Assembly (NCBI GenBank): GCA_018398575.1
Contig: JAGTXZ010000010.1
Span: forward strand, 310,001-374,000
Length of the DNA: 64,000 nt
Source: Ampelomyces quisqualis
Lineage: Eukaryota; Ascomycota; Dothideomycetes; Pleosporales; Phaeosphaeriaceae
Direction of reading: 5' to 3'
Shown here: positions 44,423 through 55,401 of the stretch, in pieces
Position numbering within the stretch: position 1 is the first letter of the stretch
How the letters are laid out: every line of letters starts with the position of its first letter
The notes under the pieces: model-generated
The model's database searches: none
The model's input: the letters and a program-made list of their open reading frames with translations, nothing else
Told to the model about the DNA's origin: nothing
Program-made: the position numbers and the translations under genes

Positions 44423-45929
44423 ATGGCGGGACACGAGATAGACGAGCCTTCGGCGACCACACCCCTCAGCCCACGCGTTAGCGACATATCAAATGGCAGC
44501 CGGTACATGCGCGAAAACGACTTCTTGGAGAGCCCGATACGGTCACCAGCAAGTGCAGTCAGCATGTGGAGTGAAAGCCGAAAGAAACCAAACGGCAAGC
44601 TCAGACATGCGGTGGGAATAGCACTACTACTTGCAACTGTGGTGCTGTGGACGACGAGTAATTTTCTAGCCAGTGTACGCCTCGGACAGACTCCCCACGT
44701 ATACAAGCAGAACGTGGTGAGATGAAGAATGCTGACAGCTACAGACCATCTTCGCGGACGACTCGTATTCCAAGCCCTACTTGGTAACCTACATTAATAC
44801 CACATTCTTCATCATCCCTCTGATCCCCATGTTCCTCCACCACTTCTGGGCCGACCGATCCAACGCCGTATACGGGAAGCCGATCCTCGCACAGCTGCAC
44901 GACCTGCTCTCTCGGCGCGCCGGCAAGATCTCCCTCCTCCGCGACCACGAATCGTCCTCGTCTTCGACATCGTTCAAGTCTCACAACCGCAGCGACAGCG
45001 AAGCGGAGGAAGTCCTGCTCGGCGACAGCATGCAGCAAAGCCAAGAACTCGGCGCCAACCAAGCAGACGAGGGTCTGACGCTTCGCCAAACCGCCAAACT
45101 AGCACTCGAGTTCTGCATACTGTGGTTCTTGGCAAATTACTTCGCCGCTGCATGTCTCGAGTACACGACCGTCGCATCCAGTACAATCCTCGCATCTACG
45201 TCGTCCATCTGGACCCTCCTCTCCGGCTCGCTCATGCGCGTGGAGCGCTTCACGCTGCGGAAATTCATCGGCGTATGCGCGTCGCTAAGCGGCGTGGTGC
45301 TGATTTCCATGGTGGACGTAAGCGGCGAGACGGACGAGAACCGCGGTAGTTTTCCGCACAAGACGCCGCGCGAACTGGCTGTTGGAGACGTCATGGCGTT
45401 TGTGTCGGCGGTGCTGTACGGTTTCTACGCCGTGTTCATGAAGAAGAGAATCGGAGACGAGTCGCGCGTCAATATGCCTCTGTTCTTCGGTCTCGTCGGC
45501 CTGTGGAACACCTTTCTTCTCTGGCCTGGCTTCTTCGTCCTGCATTTCACTGGCGTCGAGGACTTTGAACTACCCCCCACGAAGCGCATCTTGGTCATTG
45601 TGCTCGTCAACAGCGCCTCGAGTCTTGTCAGCGATTTCTGCTGGGCATACAGTATGCTGCTTACATCTCCGCTCATCGTAACAGTCGGTCTTAGTTTGAC
45701 GATACCCTTATCGCTCGTCGGGCAAATCGTGCTGGACGCGCAGTACGCTAGTCTATGGTACTGGGTCGGTGCCGTCATTGTCGTCATGTCGTTTGTTTTT
45801 ATCAATCACGAAGATCGAAAAGACGAGGAAGAAGGGCTGCAGAATGCTGAGCCTATTGTGGATTTGCGGCAGAGCTTTCAAAGCGTGAGGCAGAGCTTGA
45901 GTAGGCGGAACTCGAGAACGAGCTCTTGA
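44423..45929 (+). CDS. SLC35F5-like membrane transporter (EamA/DMT fold)
   Basis: Two exons: 44423-44674 and 44745-45929, 478 aa; 70-nt intron, join NFLAS|TIFADD. A drug/metabolite-transporter superfamily protein with about ten membrane helices. These include GIALLLATVVLWTTSNFLAS, LEFCILWFLANYFAAACLEY, TVASSTILASTSSIWTLLSG, FIGVCASLSGVVLISMVDVS, VMAFVSAVLYGFYAVFMKKR and SSLVSDFCWAYSMLLTSPLI. The pattern WTxSNFL ... YSKPYLVTYINTxxF is that of the SLC35F5 group and its fungal relatives, including the thiamine-regulated transporters. An 85-residue insertion after helix 2 is Ser/charged-rich. Substrate and membrane (Golgi or vacuole) are unknown. Confidence 0.88.
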
Positions 45930-46144
45930 GTGGGGATCGGACGTGAAATATCTTGTTGATATGCTGCATTCGTTGGGTCACTTGAAGGTGCATGGTATGG
46001 CGTTCCGAGAGTAGAAAGCATCGCACACGATTGCTCTGTAGCAATCCAATCAACGTTCATTGATCAATCAGTTGGATTATTGGGGTATCTCGGGCGAGTC
46101 ATGTCGGTGGCCAATTCGTTTTCATGTCTTCCACCTCCTGTCTC

Positions 46145-47709
46145 CTAATCCCGCCCTCCATCCATGGTCTTGGAGTAACTGTTCCGTCCACCCTTTCCTT
46201 TCCCTTTCCAGTTCCCTTTGCCATTCCACTTGTGACCACCTTTGTAGCTTGTTTCTTGATCGTCCTCTCTCCGTCTCTTCATGAGCTCCCCCTTTTTCTT
46301 TTCCCATGCCTCGTCATCCTCGAGTTCCTTGGCTTGCCAGCCCTCTTTGTCCATGAACTCTTCGAGTTGCTTTTGAACTTGTGGCTCCCAGACTTCTGGA
46401 CCTTTCTCAAATTCACTGAACTCGACCACATTCTGATCCAATGTGTAGTCGCCTTGGCGCGAGCGCACCAAGGAAGACATGAGACCCAGTGAAGAACAGG
46501 CAAGTCCTAGATCGTGGCACAGTGAGCGAACGTAGAAGCCCGAGGTGACCGTCATGCGCAGACGGGCGGCAGGAGGAGGTTGTATACTTGGTGCAATTTC
46601 GCGGGTCGGTTGATTCTCAGCGAGTCCTGTGGCGAGTCCGTCAATGTGCATCTCGGACGCTTGTTCAACGGTTTCTGCAGGCTTCTCTCCTGACACCTCA
46701 AAAATTCCATTGACCGGCACAGTGGCCTGTTCTTCATCGGAAGCGTGGGTTGTGGCATTTACAGGTGCTTCCTCTGATGGTAATGCTCCCGACATGGCCG
46801 GTTCACTGTCAGTCCGAGGCCTCTTAGGCTGTTGTCCTGCATTCTCGACCTCATCGCCGTCTAGTGTCCGCGGCCTTTTTGGTCCTCTCGAAGCGTGCTT
46901 CACATGTATGTTGGCATCCTCTCTCCGAATGCCCAGCAGCTTCTCCGCTCCCTCTCTTTCGGCGCCATCTGCCTCTTCCCTCGGCCAGGTATACTCGTGG
47001 GCTCCAGGTTTCAGCCACTCCACTAGGTCCATCTCAAGCACCTCGACTGGTCTTGCAGCCACTTCGGGTATGTTCTTGCCTTCCCGTGCATACTCGTACA
47101 TCTTCTTGCCGTCGACCTTGAGTGCGGAGAACACAGACGGCTTCTGCAAAATCTTCCCTCGAAACTGTGCAAGCTTCTCTTCCACGAGACCCTTGGTCAC
47201 GTGTTCGTACGAGGCCTTGCTGACGACCTTTCCAACAGCGTCGTAGCTGTCTGTGGCGGCGCCAAAGAGGACTACACACTCGTACGTCTTGGTGCATTCG
47301 AGGAATCTCTGCAAACACTTGGTGCCTTTGCCGACGCCTACAATCAAGACGCCAGTTGCCATGGGGTCCAGTGTGCCGCCGTGACCAAGCTTGACTTTGA
47401 GCCGATCCATGTGCTTCTGCTTGGAGAGCGAGACGGTCATCTCGCGCCGCTGCGCATCAAGCCATGGCTGGAAGAGGGCGGACTTGGCGAAATGATGCTG
47501 TAGATCGCGAAGGACGCCGGCGGAAGAGGCCCATTGTGGCTTGTTGACAGCTTTGCACTGTTTAGCATAGCTCTTTCTTTCCCAAGAGTCCAAGAGTACT
47601 GGAGAGCCCGAGCGCGAATGCCTCGGCGGCTCGTGGCTGTGGCGCCGACTATCTACGTACCGAAGATGCCCTCGAGCAGCTTGCGGCTGTCCTTGGGAGG
47701 AGTAGCCAT
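46145..47709 (-). CDS. PUS4: tRNA pseudouridine-55 synthase Pus4 (TruB family)
   Basis: Two exons: 47709-47661 and 47550-46145, 484 aa; 110-nt intron, join LLEGIF|AVNKPQWASSAGVLRDL. Pus4 makes pseudouridine 55 in the T-loop of nuclear and mitochondrial tRNAs. The catalytic motif is KLGHGGTLDPMATGVL with the Asp near residue 78. YECVVLFGAATDSYDAVGKV, KPSVFSALKVDGKKMYEYAR and the late block TVTSGFYVRSLCHDLG also fit TruB/Pus4. Fungal-type insertions rich in charged residues sit between these (about residues 215-345). The C-terminal tail is Lys/Gly-rich (GGHKWNGKGNWKGKGKGGRN) and probably binds RNA. The first exon gives MATPPKDSRKLLEGIF. Divergent from CWF23 with a CACGTG array between. Confidence 0.94.
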
Positions 47710-47833
47710 GGTGCGCTTCAGTGTCGAGGCAATTGACATGTGTGCCGCGAAACAGCGCGGAGAGCGCTACAAGCTATATATGAACGAGTTTGTTCCGACG
47801 CCCGCGCCCGCGTTGCGCATCACGTGCCAAGCC

Positions 47834-47929
47834 GGGAACCACAAGTGACAAAAATCGCACGTGACAGAATTCGCACGTGACAGGATTCGCACGTGACAAA
47901 AGCCGCACGTGATGGGTGCCACACGTGAC
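47834..47929. promoter_or_regulatory. Six-unit 16-bp tandem array of CACGTG boxes in the PUS4/CWF23 promoter
   Basis: Six consecutive 16-bp units, each ending in CACGTGAC or a one-base variant. The core starts at 47842 (CAAGTG variant), 47858, 47874, 47890, 47906 and 47922. A further CACGTG lies at 47821. The array is 125 nt from the PUS4 start and 74 nt from the CWF23 start. (G)CACGTGAC is the classic site of Cbf1/USF-type bHLH factors. That these sites are bound here is inference. Confidence 0.75.
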
Positions 47930-48002
47930 GGTCGCCGCCTTGCTGCGTGCCTCTTCCTCCTTCACTCCGCGCGCTGTGCAGGCCCCGCGCGCGACATTGG
48001 CC

Positions 48003-49103
48003 ATGGGCGACACGAACAAAGATCTCGAGGACATGGCCTCAAACGCGACCGAAGACTTCTACGAGCTGCTGGGCGTGGCCTTTGACGCAGAAGCCTCGGC
48101 GGTAAAAAAGGCATACCGTAAAGCCTCAATCAAATACCACCCGGACAAGAATCCCGACAACAAAGACGCCGCCGATCGATTCATCTATCTGGGATGGGCA
48201 CGCGACATTCTGCTTGATGCGAAGCTGAAGGGCGAATACGACCGCGCGCGGAGCCGAAGGCGCGAGAAGGCACTGCAGGATGAGCTTCTCCATGGGCGGC
48301 GCAGGGAGATGAAGCAGGACTTGGAGCGGCGAGAGCGCGAGGGCAACGACTTTGCGCAGGGCTTGAAGAGGAAGAGGGCCGAGGACATGACCGAGGCGGA
48401 GAAGAGAGCGCATCAAATCCAAAGACTGGCCGAAGACGGGAAGCGGCGGCGGAAAGAGGCGCAGGAGCGGTTGGCAAAGAGGCGCAAAGAAGAGGATGAG
48501 GCCAGCTTCGTCGATCTCGAGGAGAGCCAGCCGCAAGCGACCAAGCCTGCCGACACTGCCGAAATCGATCGCACCATCAAGATACGCTTTCAGAGACAAG
48601 GTGACGCTCTGGACTGGGACAAGGACAAGATACACGACATGTTCGCAAAGTACGGCAAGATTGACAGCGTCGTCTTGGGCAAGGACAAGAAGATTCGGCC
48701 GTCGGGTGGGAAGCACCGCAAGGTCACTGCCATTGTGTTTGTGATATACACGCGACTCGATCACGCACATGCAGCTGTATCAGATGGGGGAGCCGACTAT
48801 CCTGCACTCGATTCGGTGAGTTGGGCCAACGGCGAGCCAGAGATCAAATCGCCCGTGAACGCGCCTTCTGCCCCAAGCACACCGATATCAACCCCCAACA
48901 AGTCTTTCAGATCCTCCTTTGGCCCAGATGTAAGCAAGGGTATCAGCACGCCGATTGGAACGCCGAAATTCTCCTTCAGCCCAAAGACCCCAGCCGTAGG
49001 CAGCCTACAAGAAGTGACTATGATACGGCTGAAGGAAGCGGAGAAGAAGAGGTTGGAAGAGCAGATCCGTAAGCAAGAAGCTGCGGAAGATGCAGCGACT
49101 TGA
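48003..49103 (+). CDS. CWF23: Cwf23/DNAJC17-like J-domain protein with RRM
   Basis: Single exon, 366 aa. Spliceosome-associated Hsp40 of the Cwf23/DNAJC17 family. The J-domain stimulates Hsp70; fungal members take part in spliceosome disassembly. The J-domain covers about residues 15-80 (DFYELLGVAFDAEASAVKKA, then IKYHPDKNPDNKDAADRF with the HPD motif). A long charged helix rich in R/E/K follows (about residues 85-175). An RRM-like domain then covers about residues 180-265 (TIKIRFQRQGDALDWDKDKI, DMFAKYGKIDSVVLGKDKK). The tail is Ser/Thr/Pro-rich with a final helix. The start at 48003 (MGDTNKDLEDM) is preferred; an in-frame ATG at 47916 would add 29 residues encoded inside the CACGTG array. 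Confidence 0.92.
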   Translation: MGDTNKDLEDMASNATEDFYELLGVAFDAEASAVKKAYRKASIKYHPDKNPDNKDAADRFIYLGWARDILLDAKLKGEYDRARSRRREKALQDELLHGRRREMKQDLERREREGNDFAQGLKRKRAEDMTEAEKRAHQIQRLAEDGKRRRKEAQERLAKRRKEEDEASFVDLEESQPQATKPADTAEIDRTIKIRFQRQGDALDWDKDKIHDMFAKYGKIDSVVLGKDKKIRPSGGKHRKVTAIVFVIYTRLDHAHAAVSDGGADYPALDSVSWANGEPEIKSPVNAPSAPSTPISTPNKSFRSSFGPDVSKGISTPIGTPKFSFSPKTPAVGSLQEVTMIRLKEAEKKRLEEQIRKQEAAEDAAT

Positions 49104-49745
49104 TTACTGGGTTATTGTTTGCGTTCATGAGATACCCCCCCTTAGTCACAGTTTTAATGCATCGCCTCGCCTCACATGTCATCCCTACCATGCTCTTCAT
49201 GACGAGACAAGGGACTTGCCGCTCACAGACTTGGCCTGGAACACCGTTTGGGAATTCACCTGAACGGAAGAAAATCAAACATGTGCTGGCTACCTGCGGC
49301 ACTAGGTTATACCATGGATGATTGCCAAGAGTGCCATCAGACTGCACCAGCGGAGGCATGTGCAAAAAGGTCGACTGATACCTGCACATCAAACATGATT
49401 CAGCATTTGCAGCTGCCGCAGATGACAAGAAGGAAACTTCATGCAAATGCTCCTCCAAACCTCACAATCTTCCTGTATTGGTCTGCAGTCCTTTCATTGT
49501 AGCACGCTTTGTTTATTTTTCACAATATGCTCCTCATCAACACAATTTCCACCCTCTTCATTTCCCCTTCCTACCACCGCTCTCGCTAGTCCTACTTGTC
49601 CTCCTCAGCATGGAGCTCATCCTCTTCGCGTCCGGCTCCCTCTATCCTAGATTGAGCATACCCTACACATCCTTTCGTCTCTTCACCTCCAGGTTAGTAC
49701 GTCATACTGTAGTTCATGATGTACGCATCTAATCCTCGGTTCACC
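49104..49745. other. Intergenic, C/T-rich towards its right end
   Basis: No supported gene. A short frame from 49611 (MELILFASGSLYPRL...) ends at a GTTAGT donor-like site near 49695 and could be a leader exon of the small gene that follows. Confidence 0.4.
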
Positions 49746-50282
49746 ATGAGCTTCCATCATCTCCAGTACGACCCCACCGCCGTCGATCTCTCAAACCCTC
49801 ACGGCCAGGTCAACGGCTTCACTAGCTTCCAGCTGCCGGGTAACGATACCATATTCACGAGTTACAGTGTTGATACGCCTCACTCGCATTGGTCTGCAGT
49901 GTTGGACTATCCTGGTACGGCGCCACCCTAGAAGGCGCGGAGAGTCAGTATATCATACTTGTCTGGGGTGGTGATAGCACGGGCACGCTGTATGTTTCGT
50001 ATGCGACGACTACTGAATTGAATCAAACGCCCACTGGTGTTGACATTATGAATATGAGGGGAAATAGGCTGGACGCTGAGACGGCAGCTGCGCTTATTGC
50101 GGCTATGAAAGAGTTGGACAATGAGGTGAGCGGTCTGGCTGCGAGCCTTGCGAAAACGACTCAGAATGGTGGGAGTGACGGCCTGTGGGAGTAAGTCTTC
50201 CTGCATGGCATTTTGTGACGTGAAAGCTGAGTTAATGTTCACGTATAGGTTGTTTGCGATGCGTACTGCAAGACGAATCTGA
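49746..50282 (+). CDS. Small orphan protein, three-exon model, 128 aa
   Basis: Model: 49746-49839, 49932-50190, 50249-50282. The first part reads MSFHHLQYDPTAVDLSNPHG QVNGF. After a 92-nt intron (phase 1) the second exon reads EGAESQYIILVWGGDSTGTL, then TPTGVDIMNMRGNRLDAETA and a helix (LIAAMKELDNEVSGLAASLA). A good GTAAGT donor and TATAG acceptor flank the last intron. I do not recognise the family. The first intron is uncertain: exon 1 continues open past its donor for 30 codons (NDTIFTSYSVDTPHSHWSAV) in another frame from exon 2. The locus could therefore instead be a frameshifted copy. Coding status is moderate. Confidence 0.4.
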
Positions 50283-50704
50283 ACTTGTTGGAGATGTTGG
50301 GATGCGTTCGCTGCGATTTTGCTTTCAGTACTTTGGCAGTACATTTCACCTTCTGTTATTATGGTCGCGCTGCGTGAGGATGAAGTCCTACTCAGCACTT
50401 CTTTCGGCGCTGGCACCCTTCGAGGGAGCGATAGCAGTAAATTCAGCTTATTTCAAGAACAGATGTAATGAACATAGGCTCCACTTGGCCGGCAACTTCG
50501 GTCTAAAACACGAACCACGGCAGATGAAGCTTGGTCGGTGAAGAAAATAATTGAGCCTCTGGTGGAGAGGAGGCGTCTTGCATTTTACACCACCGCGTTC
50601 GTTCTTGCCGACTTAGGTACCCAGCCAAGCCTGCCCCTCAGCTTCAATCTCACATAACGTCATCCGCCTCATACTATTCCAACCCTCGCACAACATCAGC
50701 CACA
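50283..50704. other. Intergenic: upstream of PI-PLC
   Basis: About 420 nt with the PLC promoter and leader; no gene seen. Confidence 0.5.
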
Positions 50705-52423
50705 ATGTCCGACCTAGTTGCAGGCATCTCAAAACTCAATCCTTTCTCGAAGAAGTCGGCCATCGATGATGAAGACAAGGGCGAGGCTATTGACGCAGGG
50801 ACCGTTGCTGGCGGTGGCCATGCGTCGCGTCAATCAGACATCACAAAAGACATGTTGCGTATCAGCCAGGCCTTGAGAAAATTCCTTGTAGAAGAGCATG
50901 TCTTGTCAGAGGCGGAGGCGGGCCTGAATGCAGAGCCTACAGGCGCTCTGCAGGAGTTGCTCGACAAAAGCCATATCAACGTGCCCCCTCAGGTTATTGA
51001 CCGGAACCACCCCTTGCCAGAGTACTTCATCAGTTCATCTCACAATACCTACTTGATGGCTCATCAGCTTTTCGGGGAGTCGCATGCATCAGCATACGAA
51101 ATTGCGCTATCTACGGGCTCGCGCTGCGTCGAGATTGATGCGTGGGACAATGACGACAACAAAGAGGAACCGAAAGTTACCCATGGCTATACTCTGGTGT
51201 CAAATATTCCTTTTCGTACCGTATGCGAGACGCTCCGTGATGTCGTTGACAAGGAAGCCGCTGATGAGCGCAACGCTGCGCCAGTCATGATTTCTCTTGA
51301 AAACCACTGCGATGCTCATGGCCAGCGTCGTCTGGCTCAGATCATGCGCGAAGTCTTTGGAAACCGCTTGCTCAGTCGAACAGTTCGCGAGAAAGGTCAA
51401 CGTGAGCAGGAAGGTTCTGGTGAGCATGTCACACTTGCAGAACTTGGCAACAAGATCGTTGTGATCGTCGAGTATCACCTGCCCAACGAAGAAGAGAGCA
51501 GTGATAGCGACTCTAGTTCTGATGAAGAAACGGAGAAAGAAGCTCGCAAGCAATACGCCGAAAAGAAGAAGGCAACGAATGCGGGACTGATTGTGCCTGA
51601 GCTAGCTGATCTGGGTGTATACGCGCAATCTGTCAAGCCGGTCAACAACTCCTGGTTCGAAGCTGACCTTGAGAACGCGCCACATCATCAGCTCATCAAC
51701 GTCTCTGAGTCAGGCCTCCGAGCTCATCTCCCTACCAACAGTGCCAAAATTGCTCGGCATAACGCACACCACTTAATGCGTGTCTATCCCAAGGGCACCC
51801 GTATCTCCAGCAAAAACTTACCACCTGTTCCGTTTTGGGGTATTGGCGCGCAGATATGCGCGTTAAATTGGCAGACGTTTGGTGCAAGCTCTCAGATCAA
51901 CGAAGCACTTTTCGCCGGATCTGGAGGCTACGTCTTGAAGCCCGCAGCTTTACGTGCTGGGGGTGACGGCAATCTCAGCACTGGTCGACGACGAAGATTA
52001 CGTCTACATGTCGGGGGCGCGACGGATATTCCATTGCCAAAAGATCGCGAATCTGATGACATCAGGCCATACCTCACTTGTACGTTGGTGCACCCAAACG
52101 ATATGAACAACATGCCCGTCAAACGTAAGACAGCCGGCTACAAGCCTCACAAGCTTACAGGTTTTCTACACAAGGACAGTTCACCTTCGACAGATCCTGT
52201 GTGGAGGGAGGTATTGGAATGGGAATACGAAGACAATGAGCTGGTGTTTCTACGACTGCTCATCAAGAGTGATGATAGCTTTGCGAGGAACCCCATTTTT
52301 GCTGTTGCAGCCGTACGATTGATGTATGCAGTGCCTGGATGGAGCTTTATTCGTATGCTGGACCTGGGTGGGCATGAGACAACATGTACTTTGCTTGTGA
52401 TGTTCGAGTTCATAGACATCTAG
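50705..52423 (+). CDS. Phosphoinositide-specific phospholipase C (delta-type, no PH domain)
   Basis: Single exon, 572 aa. Hydrolyses PI(4,5)P2 to IP3 and diacylglycerol at membranes in a Ca2+-dependent way. A short EF-hand-like helical region (DMLRISQALRKFLVEEHVLS) precedes the X box (PLPEYFISSSHNTYL, first catalytic His near residue 113). VEIDAWDND provides Ca2+-binding acids and THGYTLVSNIPF the second His near residue 160. SLENHC supplies a further Ca2+ ligand. After an acidic linker (SSDSDSSSDEETEKE) comes the Y box (AQICALNWQTFGASSQINEA, GGYVLKP), then a C2 domain (RPYLTCTLVHPND ... DLGGHETTCTLLVMFEFID). The catalytic set looks complete. At 572 aa it is one of the short fungal PLCs lacking an N-terminal PH domain. 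Confidence 0.93.
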   Translation: MSDLVAGISKLNPFSKKSAIDDEDKGEAIDAGTVAGGGHASRQSDITKDMLRISQALRKFLVEEHVLSEAEAGLNAEPTGALQELLDKSHINVPPQVIDRNHPLPEYFISSSHNTYLMAHQLFGESHASAYEIALSTGSRCVEIDAWDNDDNKEEPKVTHGYTLVSNIPFRTVCETLRDVVDKEAADERNAAPVMISLENHCDAHGQRRLAQIMREVFGNRLLSRTVREKGQREQEGSGEHVTLAELGNKIVVIVEYHLPNEEESSDSDSSSDEETEKEARKQYAEKKKATNAGLIVPELADLGVYAQSVKPVNNSWFEADLENAPHHQLINVSESGLRAHLPTNSAKIARHNAHHLMRVYPKGTRISSKNLPPVPFWGIGAQICALNWQTFGASSQINEALFAGSGGYVLKPAALRAGGDGNLSTGRRRRLRLHVGGATDIPLPKDRESDDIRPYLTCTLVHPNDMNNMPVKRKTAGYKPHKLTGFLHKDSSPSTDPVWREVLEWEYEDNELVFLRLLIKSDDSFARNPIFAVAAVRLMYAVPGWSFIRMLDLGGHETTCTLLVMFEFIDI

Positions 52424-53163
52424 GGAAGTCTATTTAGGATCAAATTCGGTACTCCGGGAACCAGACACCCAAGAAAAAATTGTGCAGGAAACAACAGGCG
52501 CGGCTTCGGAACGTGGTGGGATCTCGCTACCTAACCGGAAATGGAGGTTGGCTGTAACTTACTTGAAATTCTTCTCTGCAAACATTGTTTACAAACGTAT
52601 CTCTTTTCGCTTCTCCTGCTGCCCTGTGCTTTGTGGCATATCTGCATATCTGCATCTCCACATCGGCGTGCATAATATCGCTTGGGGAAACCCGAATCCT
52701 GCCATGTCCGAGTCGCGCGGACCCCTTCTCCAATAGCCTTTCCCCTCTGTTCGCCACCGCTGTCCTCTTTCCATTAACCGAGCAGCAAGTGAGGCACATC
52801 GTACTTCTTAGCTCTACGCCATCGTGCCGCGACAACCGTGCAAAAGTCTGGCCCACTGAGCCTCGTGATGGGACGGCTCGCGCTCGTCAGCGGAAGAGTA
52901 CAGCCGACCCGCACATGAGCTTAGTGGTTCAATGGTAAGGATCAGCGACGCGCTTAGCCGCCATGTACTTGAAGCGCTGGGATACGAGCAGGTTTTTTTT
53001 GCAAATGTAGCGGCTGCTGAAAAGTCATGTTGACATAATTGCCGGGCCAGGCGCCCTAAAACCTTATCGTGCTCAGCTTATTGGGCGGCGTGTATTACCA
53101 TGGTATAGTTCTTTCAAATGCCATTGCTGTTGAGTAAACGACTGGTCGCTGAGGAGCTGCACA
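52424..53163. other. Intergenic, convergent gene ends
   Basis: Holds the 3' ends of PLC (+) and the UNC93-like gene (-). A tRNA-like stretch near 52917-52993 followed by a T run was examined and rejected. Confidence 0.5.
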
Positions 53164-54710
53164 CTACGCTTTCTCTCTGCTCGTCTCGACGTTTCCTTGC
53201 CCCTTTGTCTGACTTGCCGCTGGGTCTGAGATATCTCCAGCCCATTGCCCAGGCGTGAGTCCTTCGCCCTCCAAGACGTGGTTTGGTACAACTGCTCCTT
53301 CTTCTGCATGGTCGTAGTTTGTGTCTCTGATATGGTAAATCCCAAGGTAGTAGAAGACACATATTCCAATGACATAGAATAGCAAGATGCCTCCCGCTTC
53401 TGCGATGTAGGGAATCTTGATCGAGTCGAGGCCGAAGATAATCGCCTCGCCAGCACCGAGTACACCTCTGAAGACACCAACGTAATGTGTGAGCTTCTGT
53501 GGCGAGTTTGTGAGGGCACCGATCCAGTAGTATACGATATTGTGCCATAGTTGTGAGAAGACCCAGTTCAGCATAAAGAGAACGAAAATCCAGCCAAATC
53601 TGGGCTCCACCCAGTCCGTACTTATGGTAGGTGGGTTATTGCGATCGTAGTTACGTGTACGGATCTGGCATTGTGAGCTCGCATCCGGAGTGCCAAACGT
53701 TTGAGAAAGCATACCATTTCCCATACCCACGCAATGACTAGAGGCACTGCGACACTGGTAAGACCAACTAAGCCACGCTTGCGACGACCCCAGCCAGGGT
53801 AATCGAGAACTGCCTGTAATGCCCAACCTGCAGGAATTTGCATAACCACCGCAATGAATGCCAATAGGGATCGCGTTCGAAGGTTGTTGTTGTACGCTTT
53901 TTTGATCAGTTCGGTTGCAAAGGCTCTGTGAACTGAATACGCACCATTAACAGATCCGCTGTACACCAGAAAGCCCTCAGACGGTAGGAAAGCAGGAATC
54001 ATCATGAGCAGGATCGGATCGGTGAAGACCAACAAATTTGACCTCAATTCTTGCCATGCAGTTCTAGGCGGATGGACTGCTACCACGGAGCCATCATCTC
54101 TAGTCAATTTTTGTGGCCGCAGAAGCAGAAGCGTAATCAGGCCTCCAATGATCATGATGACAATGAATGAGATGTACACGGATCGTGGGACTCCCGCAGA
54201 CGTGTCGGAGTTGCGGTTGATGATGACTGGTATGATGCCACTGATGACTGAACCCAGTGCCTGCATATTCATCAGGATCGTAGCGTAGCTGCCCTTTTCC
54301 CTTTCTTCCGGGTATCCCGTTGCGACATATCCGGCTGTGATGAAGACCATTCCAGCACCAATGCCAATGATTGGTCCGGCCGCATACGGATATCCTTTCT
54401 TGCCCGTCTCATCATAGTACCACAGGCTGCCGACGTATACGGCATACGTTTGCACACCAATGCACATGGTAAGCCCGGGTCCTAGCTTATTGAGAATGGA
54501 GCCGCCAAAAGAAGAGCTGAAGAACCAGACCGCGCACAGAGTAGCATTGACGACCTGCACGACCTGGGCAGAGTCAGGTCTGCCACCGCCAGCTCCAAGC
54601 AGGTTCAGCGCGACGTAAATGCCGGCCGATGCACCAACGCCGACACCAGATATTATGTTTTGCACCCATGGAGAGTGGTAGCGTAATTGAGGAAGGCCGA
54701 GGAAACCCAT
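53164..54710 (-). CDS. UNC93-like major facilitator transporter
   Basis: Two exons: 54710-53715 and 53664-53164, 498 aa; 50-nt intron with GTATGC donor, join VWEM|IRTRNYDRNNP. An MFS protein of the fungal UNC-93/DUF895-like group with about eleven to twelve helices. The N-terminal half starts LPQLRYHSPWVQNIISGVGV, then GIYVALNLLGAGGG. The motif WYYDETGKKGYPYAAGPIIG is followed by VATGYPEEREKGSYATILMN, characteristic of the group. The last helices lie in exon 2 (FGWIFVLFMLNWVFSQLWHN; EAGGILLFYVIGICVFYYLG). The tail is polar. Substrate unknown; relatives are little studied. I start at the ATG at 54710; a GTG 18 nt upstream is in frame but less likely. Confidence 0.88.
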
Positions 54711-55401
54711 GGTGTCGTCCACATTCACAAAGCCCGGGAAGGGAAAACAAGAACAAAGACGTTGGACACTTAGCGTCGAGCGCGGCGCGGGTGAGTTTTA
54801 AACCTGCCAGACGTCTCCCAAGACCCAAGAGCGGGTTCGAAAAAGCGGACGGCAGGGAGCGCGCGGCGAAAGGTAGGCCGCAAACTACTGGGGTTGCTGT
54901 GCCACCATGCACGTTGTGCAGATCGACGTGTCCCTGAAGGGAAGCGATCGTTGACATTTGCTTGGTGGCCTTGTGTAACTTTGGTTTGTCAGCCGAACGG
55001 CAAAGTCAAAATTTCGAGAAGCTGGGCATCCGACGTTCGCTCAGCGGGCCGTGCAGTACCTACATAGCTCGGTATCAATTGGTCGCCCGGAGCAAGCTAC
55101 GCATCGGTAAGAGAGACTGGAGCTTGATCTTCCTGTAAGCTCCTGGGAACATGGACCGAATTGTGAAATACGGCCGCAACAATGGATAGGACAGGTTCGC
55201 AAGTAGCTTGAATTTACATACATAGACTGGGAATGTGATGAATGCAGATACCTTTTGACGAGGTTTGACAACATGACCCAAAATTTGGTCCTTCCCGGGG
55301 TCATGTCAGGATGCGGAACCGAGATGACGGCTCCACACACAACTCGCCTCCTCAATGACGGAAAACAAGGTGCTTTTGTGCCACGGACCGCCATCTCTCC
55401 A
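54711..55401. other. Intergenic: UNC93-like 5' region
   Basis: A minus-strand frame from 54957 (MSTIASLQGHVDLHNV...) precedes the transporter in another frame and could be leader sequence. No separate gene is supported. Confidence 0.45.

Noticed and set aside
46629..47246. Plus-strand 205-codon frame opposite PUS4
   Set aside because: Ser-rich mirror of the charged PUS4 insertion.
52917..52993. tRNA-like segment (TAGTGGTTCAATGGTAAG A-box-like, T run at 52993)
   Set aside because: No T-arm consensus (GGTTCRANYCC), no pairing anticodon stem and only partial acceptor pairing. At best a chance match.
54574..54957. Minus-strand 127-codon frame before the UNC93-like gene
   Set aside because: Overlaps the transporter in another frame and has no family match; probably leader sequence.
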